Below, piece after piece: positions 1-11,433 of a stretch of DNA of 64,000 nt (position 1 is its first letter; each line of letters begins with the position of its first letter). The notes beneath the pieces were generated by a model. It saw only the letters and a list, made by a program, of their open reading frames with translations, had not been told where the DNA came from and did no database searches. The stretch is from Atrichornis clamosus (taxonomy: Eukaryota; Chordata; Aves; Passeriformes; Menuridae): positions 1-64,000 of the forward strand of contig WBMZ01011699.1 in NCBI GenBank assembly GCA_013400975.1. The letters run 5' to 3'. Both the position numbers and the translations under genes were made by a program.

Positions 1-257
1 TACAACCTTAGATAAACAAAGGATTCTCAGTCAACACCAACGTGAAGATGTAGAGTAGGGAGTTGATAACTAAACCACTGCAATCATTCATGTACAACAA
101 ATCTACCTACAGACATAATTTTTTCCCCTGTTATATTAGTTTTAATAATGCAAAATGTTCATTGGCCTGAAAGAAATGTGAAAGATACTATGAAAAAATC
201 TCCACTTACTGCCTTTGTGTCAACCTTCTGCAGAGCTCTTCCTACAGTTCTCCAGAA

Positions 258-395
258 TTACGGACACTTTTCTCTTGGTTGGGAATACAGAAGTGCCTGT
301 TGAATATGGCACTGTTTTTTCATCTTTGAGGGAATTTGTTTCACAGCTTTTGCATGTCTTTGAGTTTTAAGCACATGATGCAAGTTCTGGATGTC
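258..395 (-). CDS. Candidate terminal exon of an unidentified gene
   Basis: Minus-strand frame opening after a good acceptor (CCCTTGCAG before 395), running 45 codons from DIQNLHHVLK to SQPREKCP and a TAA at 258-260. An ATTAAA hexamer, a possible poly(A) signal, lies 112 bases further on at 141-146. The frame is phase 0, compatible with the candidate exon ending at 998. I do not recognise the peptide. Open frames of this length are common by chance, so this is weak. Confidence 0.22.
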   Translation of the reverse strand, partial: DIQNLHHVLKTQRHAKAVKQIPSKMKKQCHIQQALLYSQPREKCP

Positions 396-997
396 CTGCA
401 AGGGCAACAGCCACAAAGTAGCTTCAGAACAACTGGGCAATTCCGGGGGGAATTCCTAAAGCCTTCCTTTAGAAGCACAGTTTATTTTTTACACTCTCCA
501 AAATAGTGCAGCTACCATCAAGGACTGCAATGGACTTAAACCTTGGGTTTTGCTTCTTGCAGCTTCCACTGAGGATTCCAACTCAACCAAACTGGGGAGA
601 AAAGGAAAAAAGTTGTATTTTTTCATGTAACATAATGCCCCCAAGGATTTTGTGTGCCTATGTTCAAAAGGGACACTCAAGTCCCCACAAAATCAGGTAC
701 ACAATTGGAGTATCTTACAGGTAGTTTCTGCTGTGAAATCCATACTTTTTCTAGATCAGTGACCTGTAAACCCCTGATCTAATACGACCGTGTTGTTTCT
801 TACTGCATCACCTACTCTGATATCTGACATTGTCAGGTTTGATCTACAGCTGCTTCTTTTCAAGCCATTTGATTGAGCCACTTAAAAAACCTAATCCTGT
901 AATGAATCTCATGAAGATTCTGCTACTCCCAGGGTGTCTGGGATCCCTGAACAAAGTGGCAGTGTTCCACCAGCTCAAGGGCTGTCAATGTAGACAC

Positions 998-1117
998 CTT
1001 ATCTGGTCCTGTATAAGATAGTACAAATCCCAAAATTCTCTTTTCAAGAGACTCTCCAAGGTACACCTTACATGCTGCACTGATCCTCTGGGCAATCACA
1101 AGTACAGTGCAAAGCAA
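998..1117 (-). CDS. Candidate internal exon of an unidentified gene
   Basis: Forty codons on the minus strand, LLCTVLVIAQRISAACKVYL followed by GESLEKRILGFVLSYTGPDK, ending at donor GTGTCT after 998 in phase 0. The frame-compatible acceptor is CAGTGAG, before 1117; a CAG four bases earlier would start the exon at 1121 in another phase. The mix of hydrophobic and charged residues looks protein-like, but I cannot name a family. Confidence 0.25.
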
Positions 1118-1274
1118 CTCACTGGGCAAAAGGAGGAGAAAAGCCCTAATGATGTTGTCAGCGTTTCAGGGGCTTGTCAGTAGTTACAGAAAACACTGAA
1201 TAAAAAAGTTGCACCCAAAAGACTTGAGAAATTGATATAAAGACAGAAAGTATGCAGAAATTTTTTATACATAC

Positions 1275-1321
1275 CTGAATTCTAAAATTTAAATACTGTC
1301 CATAGTCCACTGTTACACTTC
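1275..1321 (-). CDS. Candidate internal exon of an unidentified gene
   Basis: The minus-strand frame ends at a strong donor, GTATGT after 1275, in phase 0. From the acceptor ATTCCAG before 1321 it reads SVTVDYGQYLNFRIQ. The same frame stays open further right to about 1367, adding CAAVCSLGKIIPG, so a longer exon is possible with a poorer acceptor near 1360. It joins in frame to the candidate exon at 1117. Function unknown. Confidence 0.22.
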
Positions 1322-1500
1322 CTGGAATAATTTTACCCAGGGAACACACAGCAGCACAGCTTGTGGGTTATAACCCCCAATTCAAGAGCAATCAAGTCAC
1401 AGTAGAAGGCTGTGGTCTGGTTTTGGTGCACAAATTAAAGACGACTGTGTAGTACAATGCCTTATAAAAGTGCTCCATGAGCAGAGTTGCAGACTGATGT

Positions 1501-1648
1501 ACTCATTTATTGTGTATTACTTCATGTTCTTAATAACATCACTGACAATATAATACCTCTAATCGTAGATCCTAACTCATTTATTGGTATTATTTCATCT
1601 TCTTAATAGTATCACTGACAATATAATACCTCTAATTGTAGATTCCAA
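1501..1648. repeat. Two-copy tandem duplication, unit about 74 bp
   Basis: Copy 1 (1501-1574) and copy 2 (1575-1648) both start ACTCATTTATTG, share TTCTTAATA, then ATCACTGACAATATAATACC and TCTAAT-GTAGAT, with a handful of substitutions. The copies abut directly. Confidence 0.9.
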
Positions 1649-3553
1649 CTACTGCAATGCTGCCCCAGCCCTGCTGACTTCAAGGGAGATACACACACAT
1701 CCAGCACATGCCTTGTTTGGTTCTCTGGGGTTTTTTCATTGTAATTCAGGGAGCCTGTCATTTTCATTCCCACAGGAAACCTTGGAAGAAAAGCATAACA
1801 ACTCCTGGTTTATCAGCAGGCATTAGTCATTTTGCCAGTGTTAAACCTGGGTGCCCATCAGACTGCTACTTACAAGCTCGTGGCACTGAGCTGGTGTAGG
1901 CATCTGCGCATCTCCAAGCATGTAAAAAGATGATAGATCCAGATGATGATGGAAATGTAAATGCTCCAGTCATTCACAGGTATTGTCTGTCCAGTCAAGT
2001 TCTATGTCTTTGGATCAAAAAGTTCCTCACTGGAATGGGATGAAGGAAAAAAAATCTATTCCAGCTCTTATGATTTTGTACAAAGAAAAGCAACGAAACT
2101 GTTGAAACTTGGATGGCTGAAGAAAAAATAGACAAGTTTGAACCTCAACACTGCTGACCAAGTCAGCAGAGTTCTTTTTTTCTGGACAAAGTTTCTGAAT
2201 CTCAGGCATGAAGGAATATAGTGCCTGGGAAGGGAAGGGAGATGCAGATGGCACCTGGGAAAGCTGCTGTGTCTTGGACAGACAAACAGAGCAGTAGGGA
2301 CATGTAACTGATCAGCACTTGTAATAATAGAGGAGAAAAACACTGGCAGCAGCACAGCATTCCAGAGTAACTACTTTAATTTGCCTGGAGATTATATCAA
2401 TCACATCCAACTCATTATTTTTAAAAATTCTTCATTTGAGCCTAAATGGATTGGTACTTGATGCATGACTCTTCATCTTTTCAGATACCACTGCTCTGGT
2501 AATGACTCACATTACTCACTGCCTTTATCCTTGGGGTTTTAGTGAATGAGCTACATATTAAGCAATTGCACTTTACAATGATTACACTTTGCAAAATCAC
2601 TAGAGGAATGAAAACTGGCAAGCATCAGAGCTCCCTACTCACATGAAACACACAGACAAAAGACAGAGGTTAAATTAATAAGAAAAGGTGCTCTGTACTG
2701 GGACTCTGTAGGAATTTTGATAAAGCCATTACAAAACTAAGATTTCAGAAAACTATTGTCATTAATTATAGCCAAATAATGGAATATAGGCATTCTTGGG
2801 AAGCAACCACCCTCTCTCATCCTTACATTCCAAATTCCGCTTATTTTGTGGTATCTGTGGTACCAGTATCTGTGGTGGAATTCAAAATTCACTGCAGGTT
2901 TCTGTCCCAGAATCAAACATGTTCAATGAGATAATTTCCAACTCCTGTTTTGTAGTAACCTTCCAGAAATATAACATGGTGTAAGCAATGCAGTACTATC
3001 TCCCAAGTCTGCAAGCTGCTTGGAAAAAAGTACAGCTCTCAGAGACTTGTGGCTTTTCCTGTTCAATTTGACAGCATGAAATCTAGAGACACATTCAGGA
3101 AAATTAATTTTTCTTGCCTATCATAGAGGTTTACAGGCCTCGATGTCTCACTGGCATAAAACTCCCCCAGAATTGATTTTTCCCTCCAAAAAGAATACAA
3201 GGAAGAAGTGTCCAATCCCAGTGACCAGGAAACAAAGTTCTGTTCCAAACCCCACACCCTGGTTGTCCTGGTGACCTTTACTCTTAAGAGCGAAAGAACT
3301 GAACTTTTAGTGACATGTAAAAGTTTACATTTGCTCCTTCTGCCACTGAAGTCATGGCTCCCCCAGATACATTTTGGGGACAGCATGAACTAAACGTGTA
3401 AGTCCAAATTCCCTCTATTTCTCTCTCCAAAGGTACCCATCACAATTTGATTTGCCACTTGAAACAACCCGAAGAGCCTGGGGCAATTTATCACCTAATT
3501 TAGATGAAGATGTCACAGGTTAAAAAGACCTTTTGTGTGCTGTGGCAAGGTGG
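1649..3553. other. Non-coding region, nothing assigned
   Basis: No gene, RNA or named repeat could be supported. Several short open frames on both strands (for example minus strand 2090-2254 and 3063-3386) lack recognisable domains. The short minus-strand frame ending at a GTAAGT near 1867 was considered and left out. Confidence 0.5.
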
Positions 3554-3975
3554 GATCACAGAACCATGAAATGGTTTGTGTTGGAAAGGACATTAAAGAT
3601 CACCTAATTCCAACCCCTCTGCCATGGGCAGGGACACCTTCCCCTAGACCAGGTTGGTCAAAGCCTCGTCCAACCTGGCCCTGAACACTTCCAGGGATGG
3701 GGCATCCACAGCTTCTCTCGGCATCCTGTTCCTGTGCCTCACCATCCTCACAGTAAAGAATTTCTTCCTAATACCTAATCTAAACTCACCCTCCTTCAGC
3801 TCAAAGCCATCACCTTTTGTCCTATCACTACATGCCCTTGTAAAAAGTCCCTCTCCAGCTTTCTTGTGGCCCCCTTTAGGTACTGGAAGGCTGTGATAAA
3901 TTCTCCCTGGAGCCTTCTCTTCTCCAGGCTTCTCAAAGGCCACTCTAGTCCAGCTCTGTAGCCCAGCAGCAGGTA
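3554..3975 (-). mobile_element. CR1 non-LTR retrotransposon, 5'-truncated 3' end
   Basis: On the plus strand it begins TCACAGAACCATGAAATGG and continues with TTCCAACCCCTCTGCCATGG, CAGGGACACCTTCCCCTAGA and GCATCCACAGCTTCTCTCGG. This is the reverse complement of the classical bird CR1 3' region, so the element lies on the minus strand with its 3' end at 3554. Similarity fades near 3930-3975, where it is 5'-truncated as most copies are. The 196-codon minus-strand open frame across it (3644-4234) is repeat-derived, not a gene. The inner boundary is approximate. Confidence 0.92.
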
Positions 3976-5388
3976 TTTGGGGAAGATATAACCCTTGCTG
4001 CACACTCCAATCCTCCATTCCCTTCCCTTCCCTGCTCAGCTCAGAGGTGAAGCAAAGTGCCCTTCTGATGCAGAACTCTTGCAGCAGCTCTTCCCCCTGG
4101 CATTTTGAAATTAATCCTTTGAGGATTGTAGATAATTTCATGCAATAATACTGTTCTATGACTTTTCCAACTTTTCCCTTGTGATTACAATCACTCTGGT
4201 TCCTTGGCACCCTTCTCTCTCCTACTGGTCTCATTTTCCATAAACTTCACATATTCAATGCTGAGTTCGTGCATCAACTTACAGTGTGTCACCCTTCTGC
4301 TGTTTCATGAGTGACTTTATGTTTTAAGAAAAACACATAGAAGACATTGTTCTAATCTCAAAGCCCTAGTTAAACTTTCTGCTGCCTCTGTGCTCTTTGG
4401 CTGCTGTATATTCCAAACTATTTACTCATTTCAGCTTCACCTTTATTATTCACTAATTATCCAATACACTGCTTTCTTCTCTTCATTCCCTGCCTGCAGC
4501 TGTGCTCAGTGTTAGTTGCAACAACCCAAACGACCTGCCTTGTCCTTTCCTTCTCTTCCCTGTCCAGTGGGGAACTGTGAATCAAATCATCTCCCAGCTG
4601 ATGATATACTGTAATATTCAGGTTCTAATGTAGCAACCCTCTGGGCTCAAATACATGAAGAAATCACCATGCTTTAGCCCAGCAATACTAACATCCTGTA
4701 CAGACATGTGATAACGTCAGGAAAGAGATGATGTCTCCTCCTTAAGAAGACTAAAAAAATGCTCATTGGCACTAGTGTTGAGTGCTCCTTCAGCTGCAGG
4801 AAAGGGTGCTCTCTGCTCTCTGGCAGAGTAAGATGACTGTAGGCAATGTTGTGGCAGCGGTGCCGTCAGCTGGAAGTGACAAAAAACTTCTTGTAACTTC
4901 TCTGCAGTTCTACTCAGCAAAAACAACAATGTCGTTTCCAGGGCCAAAGCAAATCATCTTCCACATAGTAGTGACTACAGGAGGATGTAGCAATAATATA
5001 AATACATGGCTGCACATCTGCAAGTCCTCTAAACAGGAGATTCGTCCCCTTCAGTCTTGAATTTTTGAAGTGCTCTTGTTTAAAGCTGCCAGCATCAAGC
5101 CTGAAGATATAAACTAATGCAAGGATCAAACTCTTCCATGGAAATGCTTGACGGGAACTGTTCCATGCAAAATACAAAGCAACTTACATGAAACCATTTT
5201 ATCCAGGTCTGCATGGACTAACAAATCCAGCAATCAGTTCATAAGTTTGTGGATGCTCAGATCACCTGGACTGCACTGAATTTGAACAATTTCATATTTG
5301 GTGACTAAGCTGAATTACTACTGACAGTGACTAATCCACAATTCTTTCTCCTACTTCATCAAGTCTAAGGACAAAAGCTTTCTGATTT
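3976..5388. other. Intergenic region left of the KIAA1549 3' end
   Basis: AT-rich sequence with no supported gene. Minus-strand open frames at 4717-4947 and 4914-5177 have no motif I recognise. This is the likely gap between the KIAA1549 transcript end and whatever lies to its left. Confidence 0.45.
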
Positions 5389-5420
5389 TTTATTATTGCA
5401 GTATTTTTTAAATTTTTATT
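5389..5420 (-). promoter_or_regulatory. Candidate distal poly(A) signals of KIAA1549
   Basis: Two minus-strand AATAAA hexamers lie 26 bases apart (5415-5420 and 5389-5394), about 5.8 kb past the stop codon, in an A-rich setting. The distance fits the long 3' UTR expected for this gene. Only position and motif support this. Confidence 0.35.
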
Positions 5421-8400
5421 TCTTTAGTCAAGTTTCTTTTAGATCTGCATTTCAGGACCAAAAGAGCGCAGTGCATTGCCAAATATAACACCACATTAAT
5501 TCTCCTTGAATATAAAAAGTTATTGCTGAAACACAAATATGCAGTTATTGCTTTTAAATCATGCAGAGCATTAAAATCTTCCAACAGCCTAGATGAAGAA
5601 ACCAACTTCCAAGAAGGCTTGGGATGGAAATATTTGAAAAGTTTTCATGGGAACACTATAGAGCTCTTAAGAAGTGTGTACATTTCAAAATATCTGGAAA
5701 TGCAAACCAATACTTTTCATCTTTCAGTCTCTTTTCTACTTTTTAGTTCTCATTTCATTTCACCTGCTCTACGCGTGGCAATAAGAGGATTTCTGCAAGT
5801 GAACCTGAAAACCACCACATCAGGGATCCAAGGAGGTTTAGCATGTTTCAAAACATTCTTCAGAGCATTTGTTCAAATGTGCCAGCACTTTGTTCCAATT
5901 AAGGTAAGATGTAATAGCATAAACACAAACTTCCAGTTATGGAGTAAGAACTACTCAAAACTAAACAGGAGTGGCCATTACGAAGGAAAATACTTATCTG
6001 ATATGTAAAAGGTATCAAGAAATAGTACCACAAAACCAAGACAAAACCTTCCGTATCTCTACAAACTATGAAGTGCAAAGAAAGGGGTATTTTTCTAGTA
6101 CTAATGTAACTTTTCAAGTGTCTATCAGTCTTCAGTGGAATTCATAGGACTACAGCTCTACACCGGAAAAATCTCTTTAAAAAGGCAGTGCAACTTCACA
6201 GGATTTTCGCTTCTCAAGTTTCTTATTCTGGGAGAGTAAACTCACGCCGGGACCTGTACATCAAAGGAAGAACATCTTGCCAAGTGCATCCCAAACTGCA
6301 CTAAAGAATCTGTAGGATAAATTCTCTTCCCAAAGCATACAGGTGACTAAAAGGTTTTCAGTGAAGTCATGCAGATGCAGCCAGGGGCAAGATGCAGAGC
6401 AATGTTTGGCTCTGAACTGCCAATCCCATGTCACGCACTGAGCGTGTTCTGCCCTCACTGAAACATGTCTGCTGCTGACAGTAGAATGCACCCCCATCGT
6501 GTCTCCTCGATTTGGTTTTAAAACCTAACAGGAAGGGAAAAAGATACCCTCCACAAAAGAAAACTGGATATTTCTTTCCACATTTAAGCAATTCAAAGCT
6601 GCTGCTTTTCATTAGGCACATCTAAACAGTCCTGGAGAAACTCCACAGCCTTGGTGAACTGCTCTGGGGAGTCTCACTGATGAAAGATGTTCCTCACTCA
6701 TGCAAACCAGCACTGCAAGTGGTGAAGGAATGCAGAGAGAGGGCCTTGAGTGGGGCCAGGAGGAGTCCCCAAGAGTTCTTCTCTCTTCAGAGCACTGTCA
6801 CAGGTGGTCCTGGAGACCTGGTTGTTGTCCTTTGCCTTCTGACAGTCAGACATCATTCTCTTTCTTCTAATCTAGTTCCAGCTTTCTGTTTATATTCAGA
6901 ATACACCAAGTAGGTGTTATTCTTTTAAAAATCCATTTATTTCTTTGCATCTGCAAAAAAATATGGCCCACAAGATGTTCCTGCCTCAAAGTCACAACTG
7001 TTCTTCATCCTGCCACTTCAAAGCTCTTGACCAAAATAGGGTATTTTCAAGGACTGGCACCTGTTTACAAAAAAGTTAAGGCATGGAATGGAAAATGCCT
7101 GTTTCTTCCTTGAGTTAAAAACTATTACAGCTGGACAAGCAAGGAATGTAGTGAGGGCAAAAGTTAAAAGAATGAGTTCAGCTGCCTACTGCCATCCACA
7201 TCACACAGTGGTGACTTCATTTGGTCTTGAACCCATACTCTGCTTCCTTATGTAATCCATCAAATGTGTTTTCAAGCTGTGAGTTAACAGCAGTGTGAGC
7301 TGTTTTGGTCCTCGGGAAGTTACAATCCCTGCACACAGCCTCTTTCCACGATAATGCCGTAACCCTGCTGTCCCTGGTCTGATCTAGAGGCACTGGCTTC
7401 AGCACTTGGTAGGAACAAGCACTTCTGGGTGGTCAGTCTAAGTATTTCTGAGTGTCCATGAAGGTGCCCCACACTGTGGTAGCCAACACGGCACCAACCG
7501 CTCCTCCTGGTGCAGGGTGATGCATACAGACCTCGTGTGATGCTGCTGCTCCCCAACCACCACAGCAGAAGCCAGTTCCAAACCACTGCAAGCGGTGTCC
7601 ACTGCAAAGGGCCAGTCAAATTCCACTCACTGCTCCACAGTGTGCATATTTAACGAGTCCAGCACCTAAGCAGCTCATTCCTCCTAAAAGCAAGGTTTTC
7701 TTTCCTGAGTCACAGGCCCACTGGCAGGACCATGTGTTACATCCTGGTGGAGAATATTTTATAGTACTGAAGCGTGCCCCACCTTTCAAATTGAGTGTAT
7801 GAAAAATAACCGTAACATTTCACTTGGCTCCAGAAATAATCAAGAAGGAGGCCAGAGGTCAGCATTTTGGCCACGAAAAGGAAACCAACCATGCTAAATT
7901 ATGTAGCTCTCATCACGCCAAGCTCTTCTCTATGCCAAACTAAACACAGACTAAACACAAATGTCAAGGAAAATTGTGAAGAAAGGGAAGAGCCTGAGGA
8001 TTCCATGAACCAGATGGTTTAGTCATGGAAATGGATGCAACTGTTGGTAACAGCTTTCTGTGCCTGTACCAACTTTTCATCTGATCAGTGTTTTCAGAAA
8101 CTGGTAGATTCATTAACAGATACTTAAATCCAGGATACTTTAAGTTTCAGGAAAAAAGAAAAAAGGCTTGTTTGGTTTTCCTCCTCCCTTATTTTAACAG
8201 GGCAATAAAACAAAATTGGCAAAAGAACTCAAGCACATGGGGATGCAGAAGCTTACTGATTTTTCCCCCCCCATGAATTTCCAAGTGGAAACACACATTC
8301 TGGCACAAGCATTCCACAGAATCCTTTTGTAGCACATGAAAAACGCAGCATTTCCTGTAGCTGCAGAAAGTGTGGGTCTCCCTTGTTAAGGCCATTCTGG

Positions 8401-11178
8401 GAACTGGTGGCTGGTAACTGGTGTTACTTCTCTCATTCTATGAATACAGACCATGCCATACCTTTTTTTTTGAACACTGGATCAGGTCTCCAGCCAGTCT
8501 GAGAGCATCACTTCCAAACACAGGTGACTTCTTGTATTTTACATTCTTCCTGTTCAAGGTTTTAAAGAGGGTTTTTTTCATCAGAAAGCCTCTTTTATTT
8601 ATGAGTACAGATTTGTCCTGTGTTCTTCGTAAGATTGAGGACTGAAAAGAAGGATATACTTCCAAATATAAAAAGATGGAATTTCACAACAGCATCACCA
8701 TCACTACCAAAAAAATGAATGAGAAGTGGCCTAAGTACCTCTAAATTTCAAAGCTCTTATTTCACAGACATTCTTAAATAGCTGGAACCAGACAATTAAT
8801 TTACTTCCTAGAAGCCCACATTTTCTTGAAAAGAAGTCACAGTAATGTGTTAATATTATAAGCATTGTTCTCTGAGCTCACTACAGAATTAAGCTGAGAA
8901 GGATATGGGGTCTGAAAGAGATGGTTTTAATGGGAACACTTAGCAACAGTCAGTGTTCAGCACTGTCAAAATGTCCAAATGAGCACTGCCTGATACACTC
9001 TTCGTTCTTCAAAACCTGGCATTTTGCAGAAGTATTGGCAACATTCATGTTTACAAACTTGGCAGAAAACAAATGTTTATTTTTATCCTAGAATTGATTA
9101 TCACACAAAAAGCTTAAAAAATTCAAATCATAATGACCAGTTGGTACTGCTGTTACAACCGTGCTGGTGTTCTGATTCCATTCAAACCTCAACCAGTGCC
9201 CATGAGGGCTTTACATATAGGCCAGGGAACAGGAAATTAATTTAGACTGTTTCACTACACAAAGTCCCTTGAAACAGTTTCATACAGCATTTTGATGATC
9301 ACAGGTAAACAGAAAAATAACTGAGCTTCCCAGTAAAGAGGGAAACAACACATTTTTGTCCATACCGTCGAGCAACTGAAGTTTTGGCTTCGGCCATGAG
9401 TGTGATGCACACAATTCACAAATAAGGTACACAGTCAACTTCTTCCACCATGTTCTCCTACCTGTTCTCATTTCAGCCGGAGTTGTCCTGTCACAGTTAC
9501 TGAGCTGTGCACGGGAAGCAGGAGCAGATTTGGCAGCCAGAGACCACCACACCACACAGTGTTACACATCTGTGCTTCACAGTGCCATTTCTACCCCAGT
9601 AAGGGAGGCAAACGCAGCCCCTGCCCAGCTGCCCAATGTTCTCTGTGCTGGATCTCTGCTCCTTAGGCCCTTTACATGTACCATCTGCTAGTGTTTGAAA
9701 TACCTGCACTGCAGCACCTAATGCTTTTGCTTTTCATTCTCCTAGGGTAGGGCTCCCAAGGCCCCTCACAAACAGAGCCTACCCTCCATCTCTGTCAGCC
9801 TGGCAGCTTTCATTCACTCTGATCTGAAAATGAAAACACTCCAACAAATCATGACTTTAGCAAAACTTCCGTATGTATTATGTCAGTTACAGTTATGCAA
9901 TGGCCAGTATTAGTAAATTCGTAGCTAATATTAAATTAAAACTCTGAAAAAAACAGCGACAAAATTCCATGGCACGTACCACTCTTTACCATGGGGATAA
10001 TGCTTACCCTTTGTCCAAAGGGACAGTGGAAACAAGTATAAATATAGAAACTGTCTCAAAACTGCAAATCTAAGCCTAAGTTAATGCTCTAAACTGTCAC
10101 TGACTTTCACTAAAATTATTCAGATCCAAACATAAGCAATGATTCAGGACATCACTTTATAACGTAATGCTGGTGACCCTGTACCAGTCAGGCTGGATTG
10201 GTTTCTGTCCACAAAGCAAACTACAGAGTGGCAATATTTTATCGCTGGTCTTGCAAGAGTATTTAGTATGTAAATAAAATTTTTTAATATATACATACAC
10301 ATTTCCCCAAATTCAACTGTGGTTGAGTATTCCCCTCCCACTTTTCAATAATTTTAAAACAAATTAGATACCAAGCCCTTTCTGTTTGGATGCTTTGCTT
10401 TGTTTTTCCAGCCTGAATGAGTCTACAAATAGATTTCATAATTATACAAGGCCAATGTTTCACTTTGCAAACATTGAAGATGAAGGAACACTTGAAGCTT
10501 CAGCACCAGAAGGAAAACAAGGAAGAGTGCAGAGGGTAGCTCCATTCGGAACCACAGAGCTATAACAATTATTGTTCCAGTTTGATACAAGTAACTCATA
10601 AAGACTTTTATTCTAAGTAGTCCCATTGTTCCTGACAACCAAAGTGATTCTTACATGAGATCAGACCTTCAAGACCCTTGAGCTGATACAGTTTGTAATC
10701 TTGCAGAACAGTAACACAAACCAGTTCCCCATAAGCACTGGAGAGATAAGAATACTTGTAATCTCTTGCAAAATGTCATCTCAGTTTATTCAAAACTTCA
10801 CCTACTTCCTTAGGAAAAGGAGTCTATCATACTTGGAGTTTGTTCTTGTCTTTTTTTGTTGTTGTTGTTGCTGGGGTACTGAGTTCTTGACCTAAGGTTT
10901 TATTTATGTGTTAGGCTGAATGAAGGTAAGGAGAGAAGAGGAGCACCGTAATATTAGCAGATTAATTAATATTACTTGTGATGATACTGATGATTTTCTC
11001 CGTTTGTCCCCCATCTCTCCTTACTATTCTCATTTTGCTGCCTTTTTTGATTTTTCCAGAGTGCTGTCAATGGAGTTGTGAAAGTTCCTTCCTTTGAGAG
11101 AACAACATTGCTGATTTCCTCTAAGTCTTTGCTTCCATAGGAAGCAGATACCTGGCAGATTTGCAATGGAATGCTAAA
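5389..11178 (-). other. KIAA1549: Inferred long 3' UTR of KIAA1549
   Basis: There is no coding segment I can support between the KIAA1549 stop and about 5390. From memory, the human gene has a 3' UTR of about 6 kb, so a similar span is expected here. Minus-strand AATAAA hexamers occur at 10899-10904, 10607-10612, 9076-9081, 8594-8599, 6936-6941 and, as a close pair, at 5415-5420 and 5389-5394. Short and long UTR forms are therefore possible. A (GTT)n run lies at about 10857-10871. The 161-codon plus-strand open frame at 5523-6008 has no recognisable motif and is probably chance. The UTR boundary is an inference. Confidence 0.4.
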
Positions 11179-11433
11179 TCAACTGTGGAAGTTCTGCACT
11201 GTTGTCTGTTTCTGAGAAAGTCGTAGAAGTTCTTCTCTAATTGCTTTGATAAGAGAGGCTGACGAGTGACCTGGCTGGAGGTCCTCAGTGGAACTGGTGG
11301 TGTAGCAAAGGCCCTGGCCCTGAAGGCTGTTGTGTGGAAGCTGAGCAGGAGGTGCTGAGGGCTGCCTGGCTGAAGTCCTCGGCATCTGGAATACTGGTGA
11401 GGAGGAATATTCTTGGTGTCCATGCATATGCGT
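11179..11433 (-). CDS. KIAA1549: KIAA1549 last coding exon and stop
   Basis: Terminal coding segment of 84 codons plus the TGA at 11179-11181. The acceptor TTTTTCCAG precedes 11433 and the frame is phase 0. The peptide starts [20 protein letters not shown], continues through [11 protein letters not shown] and ends [19 protein letters not shown] plus TTVQNFHS. The last 45 residues are almost invariant. [16 protein letters not shown] should form an amphipathic helix, a likely interaction motif at the C terminus. The 3' UTR continues to lower coordinates. Confidence 0.96.
   Translation of the reverse strand, partial: THMHGHQEYSSSPVFQMPRTSARQPSAPPAQLPHNSLQGQGLCYTTSSTEDLQPGHSSASLIKAIREELLRLSQKQTTVQNFHS

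Noticed and set aside
1866..1990. Minus-strand frame with a hydrophobic stretch (SIYISIIIWIYHLF) ending at GTAAGT
   Set aside because: No link in phase to a neighbouring candidate exon and no family match; the opposite strand gives an equally plausible frame.
3644..4234. 196-codon minus-strand open frame, the longest in the window
   Set aside because: It lies over the CR1 3' end and its right flank; the translation is repeat-derived and lies outside CR1 coding sequence.
5523..6008. 161-codon plus-strand open frame
   Set aside because: No domain, no start context or splice logic, and antisense to the inferred KIAA1549 3' UTR; a chance frame is likely.
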